Below are positions 13,180 through 24,088 of a DNA stretch of 64,000 bases, piece by piece (position 1 is the first letter of the stretch; every line of letters begins with the position of its first letter). The DNA lies in contig MCFE01000363.1 in NCBI GenBank assembly GCA_002104905.1, positions 23,270 to 87,269 on the forward strand. Reading direction: 5' to 3'. Below the pieces are notes generated by a model, which was not told the DNA's origin, searched no databases, and saw nothing but the letters and a program-made list of their open reading frames with translations. The stretch comes from Basidiobolus meristosporus CBS 931.73. Its lineage: Eukaryota > Basidiobolomycota > Basidiobolomycetes > Basidiobolales > Basidiobolaceae. Made by a program: the position numbers and the translations under genes.

Positions 13180-14190
13180 TTAGTTTCTTTTGATTTTTTC
13201 ACTGTGCTCGAATCTTGTCCCAACTGACAGTATCATCTTACGGAACCAGAACACGTTCAAAATGTTCAGGGAGCCCAAGGCTAGTGCGAACGCAATCGTG
13301 AGAACCAGAGGGACTTGATTAAGGATAGGTGTGACAGTAACTGTACGGTATGGTTAGAAGGTGATGGAACAGGTTATGTGGGCTTTCTACTTACCAATCA
13401 ACTCGTACATCGACCAAAAGCCCCAGACCAGACGAGCACAGAAAAACACCGTAATAAGAATTACGCCGTTGATCATTTGTAGCATGCTTCCAGTGTATCC
13501 AAGCTTATCCTAATGGTCAGGTTAGCATGGGATACAAAATTCAAGTATGATGACAACAAACCATAAACCAGTGGAAATTCAAGAACGGGGTGCTCAGCTC
13601 AAACATCAGGAACACGCACCCGAAATACATCAAGAACGGTCTCTGTAATAATTCGTGAGTTAATCTAGTCAATGTAGAGTAGAATGCACTTTAGCTTACG
13701 TAGGAGTTAATCCCAAGGCAGAAACACGCTATTCCGTGAACTGCAAAGCCAACTCCGAATTCCTTCAGGTGTAAAATATGGAATATGGAATCCCAAAGGA
13801 AATAACTAACCATCACTTTGCTTAGTAAGAGTCATCAAGGTATATAGCTAAAGGGACTTACCCAGAGGCAATGGCGTACACTTCCCCAGTTCTTCCGCTA
13901 TAACCATATACCTTGTCCTGCACTAATTCCGGTTCCCAATGTAACGGGAAAGCCAGAACGCAAATGACAAGGCAATGCACCAGTGAAACAACATGAACAT
14001 CCCAACTTAGACGCTTTACACTCTTCAAACCCCCATAGGCCTTAGGAAATAGGAGTGGTGATATCATACGTGAAGCATATATAATGAATTGACAGGTCAG
14101 TGTGGACAACACCAGAGTCGGCCAATGGTGAGCCAATTTAGACAATCCGAACTGATTAAAGAATTCTTCAGAAGCCCAAGGGTACTTCAT
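13180..14190 (-). CDS. TLC-domain membrane protein (TLCD4/TMEM56-like)
   Basis: Five exons: 13862-14190, 13700-13805, 13562-13642, 13395-13509 and 13180-13340. All introns are GT-AG and every join keeps phase, giving 263 residues, the normal length for this family. Residues 55-75 contain VKRLSWDVHVVSLVHC and the next exon junction yields IASGYFLWDSIFHI, both typical of the TRAM-LAG-CLN8 (TLC) domain. Exon 3-4 gives the pattern RPFLMYFGCVFLMFELSTPF, also typical. Five to seven hydrophobic segments suggest an ER or plasma-membrane protein; family members are linked to lipid sensing or transfer, but the biochemical activity is not established. A short charged tail (HSEKIKRN) ends the protein. 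The ATG at 14190 is the first in the open exon. Assignment rests on motif recall without alignment. Confidence 0.85.
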
Positions 14191-15240
14191 TGCGGTCTAT
14201 GGTAATTGGGTATTGAGTTAGACGGCTTCTGGTGAAAGTAGATATGGTTAAAACAAAGAGGGGCTGACCTGGGTTGATTAGTTATGTGCACAAGCCGATT
14301 CACACGAGGCCATCGTTACCCTCCTACCTGGTAAAACATTTCAGCGACTTTTTTCTCCTGCACATTCACTCGGGGTTGTTTTTCAGCTGCAAAAGGAAAG
14401 TAATGAGCCCTGTTTTGGCTAAATCATTCAGCATCTTTGTTGGTCTGCAGCTATGAGAATTCCTAACTGTGATTTGGGCTTCTATGATCAAGTCTGATTA
14501 ACGTAAATCGACCTAAAATGAGCATTGGCGCATTCTTAATTGATCTGGTTGGGTACTGGCCCGGGGGCTGCGATTTGGTTAATGAGATACCAAGGCAACC
14601 CCTCACGAATTATTGGAGCTTGGCTATTGAGAATCTGTTCAACAAGGAATGAGGCCAAGTCACATGCCCATTGGTTGATTTCAGGCAAAACCAGGAGAAA
14701 AGAGCCTCCGTATATCACGTGGTTAGGATGGCGCATGAGTGCGCAGCGAAATCTGTGCCTGTTTCCAAAGTTCAGGTAACCACGGGCGTAGATAGTCACG
14801 GTGTTGTGGGAATGTACTCACCAGAGATGATCGTACTACACGTCTATTCAGCGGTGTTACGTATCATATGTGTCTGGCCAGTCACACATTTCATCTGGTG
14901 TGTATCATGGGGCTGTGCTCCCCGAGGGGGTTACAGTCAGATTCATGTTGAAGTCTGCGGTGATGAGACATATTCATCATTAAGGGTGGGAGCAGCGGAA
15001 CATTGGCTCATCCGTGGTGGTCCCTTTACTGAGAAAATTCGTAACCGAGATTGCTACAAGTGGTTGGATATCAGAATACTGTCGATGATGGTGTGAAATA
15101 GTGATGAAATTAATAATAATACGTGGTGCACATCATTCAATGAGAAGTCAAGTTTATTTTGAGGGATTCACAGTTTTGAGAATTACTTTTGATCAGCTGG
15201 TATAGTGCTTCAGCACCAACCGCTAACCAGTGAGCCGATC
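14191..15240. other. Intergenic region
   Basis: About 1 kb between the starts and ends of two minus-strand genes. Open stretches exist on both strands (for example 14671-15096 on plus, 141 codons), but they overlap antisense frames, show no motif and have no splice context. I see nothing I can support; the region presumably carries the TLC-gene promoter and the ATPase 3'UTR. Confidence 0.4.
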
Positions 15241-18200
15241 CTACAGACCATTCCTTCTTCTTCTGAAGCAACTTGGCTTCTTGGGCGCCCTCTTTTCAAT
15301 CGCATCAAATGTGATCCCAGACGTTTGAGTTCTTAGCTTGTACTGCATTCGTTTTCGGATGGCGAATTTGATGGTTTCGTTTATCACAAACAAAACCACC
15401 AAGGTGATCAAAATTTTGGCCCAACCGAAGGCGGGTACAGGGGTAAGGTCAAGCCATCTGGCTATCACCGGGACATAGATCCCGATAAGCATGCACGACA
15501 TGGAGAAGATATATGCACCGATCATGTATCTGTTGCTTAGTATTCCAACCTTGAAGATCGAGATGTACACTGATCTCGAGAAGAAAGAATGTGTTAGCTG
15601 TAGTGTAGTTAGGCACGTGAATGCTAAGGATCGTGCATCCGCGTTGGATATGCCTTCAACACGAAGAGCGATCAGGTAGACGCCCAAGGTGAGACTGGCC
15701 ATGACTAACGCCTCTACGAAAATAACAGTTGAGGTAACCCAGGTGAGAATTCCTTCGTCAGGGTTACGAGGAGGTCTTGTCATCAGATCGATCTCCGGCG
15801 GTTCCATACCAAGTGACATTGCTGGAGGAATATCGGCAATGATATTGGCCCAGAGAATCATCATGATTGTAAATGGCATTTCGTCCATGTTGATGATGGC
15901 AGCCATCAACATCAAGAAGATCTCAGCAGCATTACAGCTCAGCAAGTATACGATGAACTTCAGTATATTGTCGAAAACACGCCTTCCTTCCTCGACTGCA
16001 GCCACAATCGTGGAAAAGTCGTCATTGGCAAGAACGATGTCCGCGGCTTGCTTGGTAATCTCCGTACCTCCCAGCCCCATGGCTACACCAACATTGGCAG
16101 CCTTGATTGCGGGAGCGTCGTTTACACCGTCCCCGGTCATGGCAACGCATTGTCCACGGCTTTGCAGCGCTTTGACAATTTTCAACTTGTTATCAGGACT
16201 AACTCTGGCAAACACGTTGGGAAATGGTTTAAGGTCGGCGATTGCTTCATCTGACAACAGGTCCAACTCAACACCACGAATAGCGCGACTCATGTGTGGA
16301 ACATTAGGCTCGATGATTCCTAGATCGGTGGCAATAGAGACTGCAGTGGAAATATGATCTCCGGTAATCATGACCACTCTAATCCCGGCTTCCTTGCATT
16401 TTTTGATCGACTCCTCTACTGACGCACGTGGAGGATCAATTAGTCCAATTAGTCCAACAAACGTCAAATCTGACTCGACATCCTGCTGATCTACTGGCTT
16501 GCTTTCGGAGGGGGTGTCCATCGGGACATACTTGAATGCAAGGCCCAAAACTCTTAATCCCCGGGACGCCATCTTCGAGCTCTCTTCTGAGAAGAGGTCA
16601 CCATACTCATCGGTTAACGGGGAGCTACTGCTGGGAAGCGACTCGAGGAAGCTGAACGGTTTGTTGGTCAAATCCACATTGTCGGTGGGCAAAAAGGAAT
16701 TACATTTGGACAAAACTTCCTCCGAAGCACCCTTGACAAGGACCAGTTTTTTGTTTGCGGTGGATTCGGAATCAGGCGCCGCATTGAATGAGCAAATGGT
16801 ACTCATCAGCTTTCTGTCGCTATCAAATGGAATTTCCCATAGTTTCTTGACTCCGAACTCATCTTGGCAACGGGCTTTCGTGATGCCAACCTTCTGTGCT
16901 GCAACTACTAGGGCAACTTCGGTTGAGTCACCAATGCCTACCCATTCGTTTTCAAATGTGATGTTTGCGTTATTACAAGTTGACGAGATGATAAGCGACA
17001 TGAATAGATCGCGTGGCAGGTTGCTACTAGTGGATGCAAACTCTTGCGTCACAGTCGTGGACTCGGCTTTCTCTGAAACAGAATCAAACATGACCTTCCC
17101 TTCGTTGGGGTTCAGGCTTGTAGAGTGAGTGAATACGAATCGATTGCTAGCTCCGGTCCATACTTCGCTGGCGCCCATTTTTCCTTCGGTAAGGGTGCCA
17201 GTCTTGTCAGAGCAGATGACTGTGACACTCCCCAGTGTTTCCACTGCAGGTAATCTTCGAACAATGGCATTTCGGTTGGCCATTCGGCGAACGGCAAGAG
17301 CCATAGTTACTGTGACTACTGCTACCAAGCCTTCAGGGATGACTGAGACCGCTAAACTCATGCCAAGCTTCAATCGCTCAATAGGGTCACGCTTCCATAG
17401 AACGCCAATCACCACGAACAAGGCACACAACAGGATTGCTACCACAACAAGCCATTTTCCCAGACGGGACAGCTTACGCTGAATCGGTGTTCTGCTTTTG
17501 GTTGCCCCGGTAATAGCTGAGCTGATCTTGCCAACCTCCGTTTGACTGCCGGTACGAACAACGAGGCCCTTTCCACGCCCCCTAGCAACAGTAGTGGCCA
17601 TGAATGCATTTCCCTTGCAGTCACCCAAAGGCATTTTACGAGTACGGGAGCGAATTCGGTCGACATTCTTCTGGACCGCGATGCTCTCACCGGTTAGGAT
17701 ACTCTCGATCACCTCCAGCTGAGACACTTCCACTAGACGCAGATCCGCAGGTACAGCTTCGCCTTCCTCGAGTATAACAATATCTCCGGGTACTAGCTCT
17801 GTAGCGTCAATGATTTGCTGATTTCCGTCGCGAACGACCTGGGCTTTGGGGACAGTTAAGCTTGTGAGTGCTTCAAGGGCTTTACTTGCTTTGTACTCTT
17901 GGGTAAACCCAATGATGGTGTTCAGCGCGATAACGACCAATAGAACGATTGTAGCCTTGAAGTCCCCTTCAACACCAACCACGATAGCCGCCATCAGGAG
18001 GATGATGATCATGAAGTCTGTGAGTTGCGTAAACAGCATCTTCCAAACCGAGGGTTTCGGAGGGCGAGGCAATTCGTTTTTCCCGTAATGCTCGAGTAGC
18101 GGGGGTATGTCCTTTTGGCCTAATCCGTTTTCTATGGAGGTGCGGAACATGCTCTCCAATCGCTTTCCATCACGATCGAAATAGAGGCCAGAGGGTGGCA

Positions 18201-18795
18201 TCAAGATGCAATTGTGCTCCGGCATTTTTGGGTGCTGCATGTTATTACCCAAAGATTCCAACAACTTGGCTGCTTCCCGATGATGCGAAGAGCGCACAAG
18301 GTCTCTCCAGTCATCGAACTGGGGGAAGATTGTGGTCAGCAGACCTATCATCGCGACTGCTGCATGCTTCTGTTCTTCAGTAGCTGAATCACGAACTCGA
18401 CGATACAACACCAGACTGTGTTGGAGATCGGTGACGGATTTCTCGCCAACAGCTAGGCGGAAATCGTGGATTTCTTGCAAGAACTCACCAAATAACGCGA
18501 ACGCCATATCCGCCTCTTTGGTCAATCTTGGCTTGAATCTGCCTTCGCACTGCCCGACGTAGAGCAGCAGGCCATCGGCAAGACGGCGCATCAATGGCAA
18601 TTCCAGGTGTGGCTGGAGACCGTCTTTAATACGGTAGTCCATTACGTAGCGTAGGCCGATTAAGACATCTTCAAGGCTTAATTCGGGGTTTTCGAGTTGA
18701 TCGAAAAGATCGATTACATGAATGTCAATTTGATGTTCAATTGAAGCTAGCCCATCTCGGTAAGAATGCGATTCAAAGATATGGTCTTTGGTCAT
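15241..18795 (-). CDS. P-type cation-transporting ATPase (type II, PMR1/SERCA-related) with long N-terminal extension
   Basis: One uninterrupted exon of 1184 residues. The core shows the P-type order: ILTGES actuator loop, PEGLVAV in TM4, ICSDKTGTLT with phospho-Asp at residue 530, MITGDH and TGDGVNDAPA hinge motifs, then TM5 YLLSCNAAEIF and TM6 WANIIADIPPAMSLGMEP. The TM6 form resembles the Golgi Ca/Mn pump group (NIIxDxPPAxSLGxEP) more than SERCA; the Thr before the TM6 Asp in SERCA is Ala here. Likely role is ATP-driven transport of Ca2+, Mn2+ or an alkali cation; the ion is uncertain, and a Na/K-type pump is an alternative. Residues 1-215 form a largely helical extension absent from PMR1 or SERCA, with no domain I recognise. 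Single-exon structure contrasts with its intron-rich neighbours. Start at 18795 lies just downstream of a 5'UTR intron and TATA box. Confidence 0.92.
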   Translation of the reverse strand: MTKDHIFESHSYRDGLASIEHQIDIHVIDLFDQLENPELSLEDVLIGLRYVMDYRIKDGLQPHLELPLMRRLADGLLLYVGQCEGRFKPRLTKEADMAFALFGEFLQEIHDFRLAVGEKSVTDLQHSLVLYRRVRDSATEEQKHAAVAMIGLLTTIFPQFDDWRDLVRSSHHREAAKLLESLGNNMQHPKMPEHNCILMPPSGLYFDRDGKRLESMFRTSIENGLGQKDIPPLLEHYGKNELPRPPKPSVWKMLFTQLTDFMIIILLMAAIVVGVEGDFKATIVLLVVIALNTIIGFTQEYKASKALEALTSLTVPKAQVVRDGNQQIIDATELVPGDIVILEEGEAVPADLRLVEVSQLEVIESILTGESIAVQKNVDRIRSRTRKMPLGDCKGNAFMATTVARGRGKGLVVRTGSQTEVGKISSAITGATKSRTPIQRKLSRLGKWLVVVAILLCALFVVIGVLWKRDPIERLKLGMSLAVSVIPEGLVAVVTVTMALAVRRMANRNAIVRRLPAVETLGSVTVICSDKTGTLTEGKMGASEVWTGASNRFVFTHSTSLNPNEGKVMFDSVSEKAESTTVTQEFASTSSNLPRDLFMSLIISSTCNNANITFENEWVGIGDSTEVALVVAAQKVGITKARCQDEFGVKKLWEIPFDSDRKLMSTICSFNAAPDSESTANKKLVLVKGASEEVLSKCNSFLPTDNVDLTNKPFSFLESLPSSSSPLTDEYGDLFSEESSKMASRGLRVLGLAFKYVPMDTPSESKPVDQQDVESDLTFVGLIGLIDPPRASVEESIKKCKEAGIRVVMITGDHISTAVSIATDLGIIEPNVPHMSRAIRGVELDLLSDEAIADLKPFPNVFARVSPDNKLKIVKALQSRGQCVAMTGDGVNDAPAIKAANVGVAMGLGGTEITKQAADIVLANDDFSTIVAAVEEGRRVFDNILKFIVYLLSCNAAEIFLMLMAAIINMDEMPFTIMMILWANIIADIPPAMSLGMEPPEIDLMTRPPRNPDEGILTWVTSTVIFVEALVMASLTLGVYLIALRVEGISNADARSLAFTCLTTLQLTHSFFSRSVYISIFKVGILSNRYMIGAYIFSMSCMLIGIYVPVIARWLDLTPVPAFGWAKILITLVVLFVINETIKFAIRKRMQYKLRTQTSGITFDAIEKRAPKKPSCFRRRRNGL

Positions 18796-18871
18796 AAATA
18801 GAGGGATTGAGACTGCTTGTTACTTCTTCTACTTGCTGGGAAAGTTGTGGGCTAAGTGAAGATGAACGTTG

Positions 18872-18942
18872 CTAAAAATCAAGAACCTTCGTTAGTATCC
18901 ATGGCAGGTGGGAGTAGTCAGCGGAAGCAAACAGTATCTTAC
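18872..18942 (-). other. 5'UTR intron of the P-type ATPase gene
   Basis: Reading the minus strand, GTAAGA at 18942 and TTTTTAG ending at 18872 bound a 71-nt segment that contains a perfect TACTAAC branch point about 20 nt before the acceptor. It lies between the TATA box and the ATG at 18795, so it would be removed from the leader. No ATG-initiated coding would be lost. Confidence 0.7.
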
Positions 18943-19002
18943 ATTCAAAGTTCAATGAAGTGAAAGTGTTGTGAGTGAGTACTCGAGATTGACAGTCTGC
19001 AT

Positions 19003-19012
19003 TATTTATATA
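19003..19012 (-). promoter_or_regulatory. TATA box of the P-type ATPase gene
   Basis: TATATAAATA on the minus strand, about 210 nt upstream of the ATG and 60 nt upstream of the leader intron donor. Spacing predicts transcription start near 18975-18985, giving a leader of about 40 nt before the 5'UTR intron. Positional inference only. Confidence 0.55.
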
Positions 19013-21563
19013 ACTTACCCCGAGTTGCCATTGTGACCTTGCATATTATGGAATTGGTAGGTTGTGCTACTCGGAATCCATCAATACCAATCAATATAAT
19101 TTACTAATGGATGTGACTGGAAAGGTGCCAATATGCCAATCCTTTTGGGGTGTACCCTTCACGCTAGAGGGTGACTAATGCACCCATCAAATGCCAATTA
19201 GATACCACCCTTCTTTTCCAGCAGATGAAAATCTAAAACCCAGGCTCTATCAGCTTTAAGATAGCTGGAACCTAATTCGCCCCCTTATCCCTAATTAGGG
19301 AATAGATGTGTATCTCTCCCCCTGAACGTGTGCTTTATTCGTAACTATATGCTGATCCAACGTTTTCCCCATCCATGACAATATGGAATTGGCATTGCCA
19401 TTTGAACGGGGGACGACCCATCATGGTTAGATCGAGTGATAGCACAAACCCAACTCTGAATTCTAGTTGTCATTTCTATTCCGGCAAGTGGATTGCGTAT
19501 TGGCGCATGAGTGCCAAGAATCATCCGATTGCATTATTCAAGGAAGCCTGAATCAAATCAATGTTTGTGCACATTCTAGAAGGACGAATGATGGCTAGGC
19601 AATTGCCAAGCGGTGCTACCGAAGTTGCGCAGCATGTCACGATGAAAGTGTATGGAATATCTGAGGGTCGATGGCTTGGCCAGCGTAGTCAGGTGCCCGT
19701 GTGGAAGCAAGCCAATTTCGTATCGCTGTGTTGTTTCGTGGATGTACCTCAGCTATGTTTCAAATCCCTCTGTCAAACAGATGCCGCCTGAGTGGATATT
19801 AATGGCAGTTAATTTAGGAATCATCGAGGTGAAAAGGAAAGGGGACGTGGATCAATGATAATTCAACATATAAAGTAAGGTTCAGTTGATTATGAATTTA
19901 CCAGGACAAAGTGAGTCTATCCCTGTATGATGACGACTGCGACGCTGTCATCTCGTTACTTGATGAGGAGCGACAATCAAACCAATTTCATGTTTCGAAC
20001 TGTTGGAGCCTGCGCTGGCTCCAATCGCTGTGCATAAATCGCCACAGAAATGTGACAACTGGTTTTGATCTAGTTTGTATCAGGAATGGGGTTTTCATGT
20101 TCTATTATACAATATTGGCCAATAACATCCCCTTGTGAAACCCTCCATAAGATGAAAGCTTCGCTGGATATATGATGGCCCCGTCTAATAGTTCTTAGAC
20201 TTGTGTCACGCGTGCCCGTAAGACAGATCATCAATGATAATTGTAGCTTTGTTATATCATTTATGATTATATATCGCTGATGCTGTTGTAATATATCAAG
20301 CAAATAATCTCATGGTGGCTATGCTCTGCAGTTTTCCTGCCGTGTAGTTGCAAAGGAAAGCTTTATCTATCGCCTGACGAACAGAATTAGGCAGTGACCA
20401 CCAAATCATGTTTCTCTAATCAGACTGTTTCGGCTGCTCCTTAAAATACTCGGAGATTTATGAGGTATTCGTGAAACGCAGTTTTACTCATTTCTGGCTC
20501 ATCGTAGATGAATTCACAATTTAAGGTTGAGATTCTGGAAAACCGATGCATGTTTTCCAGGGTCTTTCTTATTCAACGAACCCGAGCCTCTTGACTGATG
20601 AGGTGTAGGATATCCCAAACCTGTTTAGTTATCAGATTATCCGTAGGAAATGGGAAAGTGATTGTTAGAATAGTTTATGACGATACTTTGAGCCAATGAG
20701 GTTGAGAATAGCGACACGGGATGCATCCAGATTAGAACAGTAGTTTTTACGAGTACTTGCTGCTACATTAAAATGTATTCTGAATCAAGTACAAATTCAT
20801 CATCATTATCATTATCATTGATACCTCGCTTTGGACCTGATCATGTTGTTACTGCTCTTTGTCTACGAACAACTAACAACGCCGCCTTTGCAAATCTCGG
20901 CACCACTTGTTAATGGCTTCGGTCTTGATATTACCTCAGGGAGAAGCTATAGAAGATGTGGCGCAGTCCAGTCTTGTTTTCGATTAGCATTTTCTAATCT
21001 GTCCAATCCAGACCATATCAATATGTACTATTTCGACAATGCTATTTCAATAATTATGGAAATGCATTTCCATTAGATGCAACATTCATATACACACATC
21101 AAATAGTTTCATAATCAACTTGGCAATGTATGTGAGGTTGCCTTAGCAGTTGAGTACTCATTAGGTTGGTTGAAAACATTAGATTGAAATTAATCTTTCA
21201 ATTGCTCGAGTAAGATCTTTTGTACAATGACTCAGGCCAAAGGAGGCCAAGTATAGTATTTCTTGGTAAGAAATAGGTTTGGCGCTAAAGCGCTCATCAA
21301 AGTCTAAACATAATACCAAGCCACAGCAGAACGATGGGAATTTAAGACAACGTATATTGTGTAGACTGTACACTGAGATCATTGAAGTCTGCTAAGAATG
21401 ATGGCGATAAATGTATAGTGGTCTACAATTCTACGAAAATGTATAGGAAATCAAGATACTAAATGACACGTTGAGGAAAACTAGAGGCAACACTCAAGTA
21501 TAGCAACAGATTAGGCAATAAACATCGAGTATACTATTATACGAAAATCTCGGCAACTTTCCT
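19013..21563. other. Intergenic region with ATCATT microsatellite
   Basis: About 2.5 kb with no assignable gene. A short run of CATCATTAT units lies at about 20797-20822. An open stretch at 19911-20138 (+) has coding-like composition (LYDDDCDAVISLLDEERQ) but begins at GTG inside a possible splice donor and is unrecognised. Another at 20831-21076 (+) has a hydrophobic start. Neither has a supported start or exon partner. Confidence 0.4.
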
Positions 21564-24088
21564 TTACGATTTGGCATTGCGGAACGCAAGTAATGGTGCC
21601 AAACCACTTAGTGGACCAGCTCTCTTGAGGAAATCATGCTACAATGTTCACATAGAATACGTTAACTGAGAACATACCCATCAGAATTCATTAATTCAGA
21701 AACGTATTCTACCTGTAGTAACTCTGCTGAATCAGCACGGCTTTTGACATCAACACATAGGCATTCTGCTAGAAAACTCTTCAACTCGCGACTCAAAATC
21801 TCTGGTTTCTTCAGAGTGGGCGTTCCGTTGGTAGCAATCAGGTAAAGTGCTTTCAAAGGCTCCTCATCAAGGTAGGGTGGCTCGTTTTCGATCATTTCAA
21901 TAGCCATAATACCCAAGGACCAAATATCCACTTTGGCACCATACTCCTTTTGTTTCACAACTTCCGGTGCCATCCAATATGGGGTACCAACCATTGTTGC
22001 TCTCTTATTCTTATGCTCAGTGAGTTTTGCGCAGAATCCGAAGTCAGCTGTTAGAATCCAGTTAGAATTGCATGTAGTGTTTACACAGTCTTACGAAATG
22101 CCACTGGGCATTGGCTTACTGATTTTAACATGCCCTTCGGCGTCAAGCAATACGTTATCGCTCTTGATGTCGCGGTGAATGATATTTTGACTATGAAGAT
22201 GGTGAAGCCCTCTACATGTCTATTGGATATCCGATTTAATTAACCAATCGATGCAAGGTTGTCTTAATTGTATACCTCGAGGCAAATGGTAGCAATGTGT
22301 GTCTCATTTAACGAGTTGTTGTCAATAACATCGGTGAGGGCGCCACCCTCCATGAGCTCCATAATTACCCAAAGTTCCGAGGACTGGATCAGATAGCTGT
22401 CGAGAAAGTTCACGATATTTGGGTGCTGTGCTTCCTTCATTACCAAGATTTCGTTAACTATCAATTCTTTTCGGGGCTGGTGACCAAGATCCATCTGTTT
22501 AATTGCAACTCTTTGATTGGTGGTTAAAGAGCGTGCGACATAAACTGAACCAGATGCTCTGTAGCCATATTAATAAAAGACAAGCAATGACAACGATTAA
22601 TGTGAACCCATACCCTTGACCGATTTTCTTAATTTTGAGATAGAGATTAGTTGGGTCACCTCGAGAGACGATAGATTCTAAAAAAATGAATTAGTCTTGT
22701 TGGATTTCACTCCCTGAAGTACAGGTAAACATACTCAGTTTCTCCATGATTTGCGGTTCGGTCATGGTGGACAATCTTTGATCTTTGAGTTTTGCTTTGG
22801 GTTTGACCACAACATCGGTTTGGACAATCCCTTGCTGCAATGGAGCGGGTTGTGGTGGTTGCTTGGTTGGAATTGGCTTCGCCGGGATTTGTTTCACTGG
22901 CACCTGTTTTGTAGGAATTTGCTTTGCAGGGATCTGCTTGTTGGGTGGTTGCTTCACGGGAATCTGCTTAGTAGGTAGTTGCTTGGGTGGGATTTGCTTG
23001 ATTGGCGGTTGTTTGGGTAATGTTGGCTGGCGATTTAACGGGATGTCAACCATATCATTTGGTGGGATCATTGGATGCCCAACCTTATGAGGTTTGAGTT
23101 GCTAAAAGAGAGGGCTGTCTTAGGTACATGGTTCTTCGAATGCATATCCGGGTTAAGCTTACCGAAGATGGTGGGGTAGGATATCCATTGACCTTGTGAT
23201 TTGGTGAAGGTGGTGGCCGGTTTGGTGTTGGTAGTCTTCCATCCAACTAGTGATTTTTGTTATTTTAGTCACTAAATTTGGCAATGTATGTATATGTAGG
23301 TGCATTACTTGTGGAAGCAGCCCTGCCCATTTATCGGGTGGTGGTGGCATTGGATAAGTTTGACTGCTCTTTTGATTTTCAGTGTAGAACTCCAACACAT
23401 CTAGCACTGCCTGAGGATTCTTTGAATAATCTTCTTTCGTGATAGCTGAAGAAGCTAATAGCCTTGTCCATGCATCCGGAAGTCCCTAGCAACATTGCCG
23501 CTTTAAACAGAGTTCTGCATTTCAAGTCCTAATAAGTTAGACGCTACCGTAAATGCGCCTGTAACTGAATCAAAACCAACATGAAGTTTGTGCTGGAAGT
23601 TTGTGGGATTGGATACGGTCATCAATGGAGAACACTGATTGATTGAATGTGGTCAGTAGAGTGATATGCCCTGGATTGACAAGGACCTTGACTATACCGA
23701 GTATATCGAGTCCATCCAAGAATACAATTCTTCATCATTCTTACAAGCAAGATAGTAAGTTTTTTCTTTGGTAACAATTTCGAAACTATAAGGCTTTAAC
23801 TCGTTGCGGTTTAAGCCTTCAATTTCCTTCATAAAAATAAGACCGAGGGGACTTGACGAAGTCTAAAAGGATCCAATAGGTATTCCATTAGCCATTCAAC
23901 ATTTAACAGAGTTGTGTGTAGTCGCGGTGCTAGGTATCTGAAAACTCATTTAAGCGTATTTGTACCTCATTTCTGTGAAATGTGAGTGATCTCTCACGAA
24001 GAACCATATATCTTTTCGACCAAATCCAGGCCCGCAATCCCTCTTCTTTGAGTGCAAGATAGCCTTTTTTTAGAGGAACCGTAGACAT
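21564..24088 (-). CDS. CLA4-like: Cla4-like PAK-family Ser/Thr kinase (PH + CRIB + kinase)
   Basis: Eleven exons: 23966-24088, 23698-23862, 23548-23634, 23309-23485, 23163-23246, 22735-23101, 22614-22677, 22276-22558, 22120-22219, 21713-22047 and 21564-21638. Every junction keeps phase, giving 619 residues. A PH domain (1-96) starts [18 protein letters not shown]. The CRIB motif [16 protein letters not shown] is at 103-118. A Lys/Gln/Pro repeat linker spans about 230-290. The kinase has [12 protein letters not shown] (353-364), ATP-site Lys376, HRDIKSDN with catalytic Asp467, DFG at 485-487, and activation-loop Thr501 in [14 protein letters not shown]. The C-terminus HDFLKRA...LAPLLAFRN is typical of Ste20/Cla4 kinases. 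PH plus CRIB distinguishes Cla4 from Ste20. The expected role is a Cdc42 effector in polarity, septin assembly and cytokinesis at the cell cortex. A minus-strand TTTAAATATA lies about 20 nt before the ATG. Confidence 0.94.
22850..23030 (-). repeat. Coding minisatellite: 15-nt units encoding KQ-[IL]-P-x pentapeptides
   Basis: Within exon 6 of the Cla4-like kinase, about a dozen imperfect 15-nt units encode successive pentapeptides of the form P-x-K-Q-[IVLP]. The opposite strand reads as repeated GGGATTTGCTT-like units. The run lies between the CRIB and kinase domains, where PAK proteins carry a disordered Pro-rich linker. Unit number could vary between strains by slippage. Confidence 0.8.

Noticed and set aside
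15689-17482. Plus-strand ORFs of 117-222 codons opposite the P-type ATPase
   Set aside because: Antisense to conserved P-type ATPase motifs; the length follows from the codon bias of the real gene.
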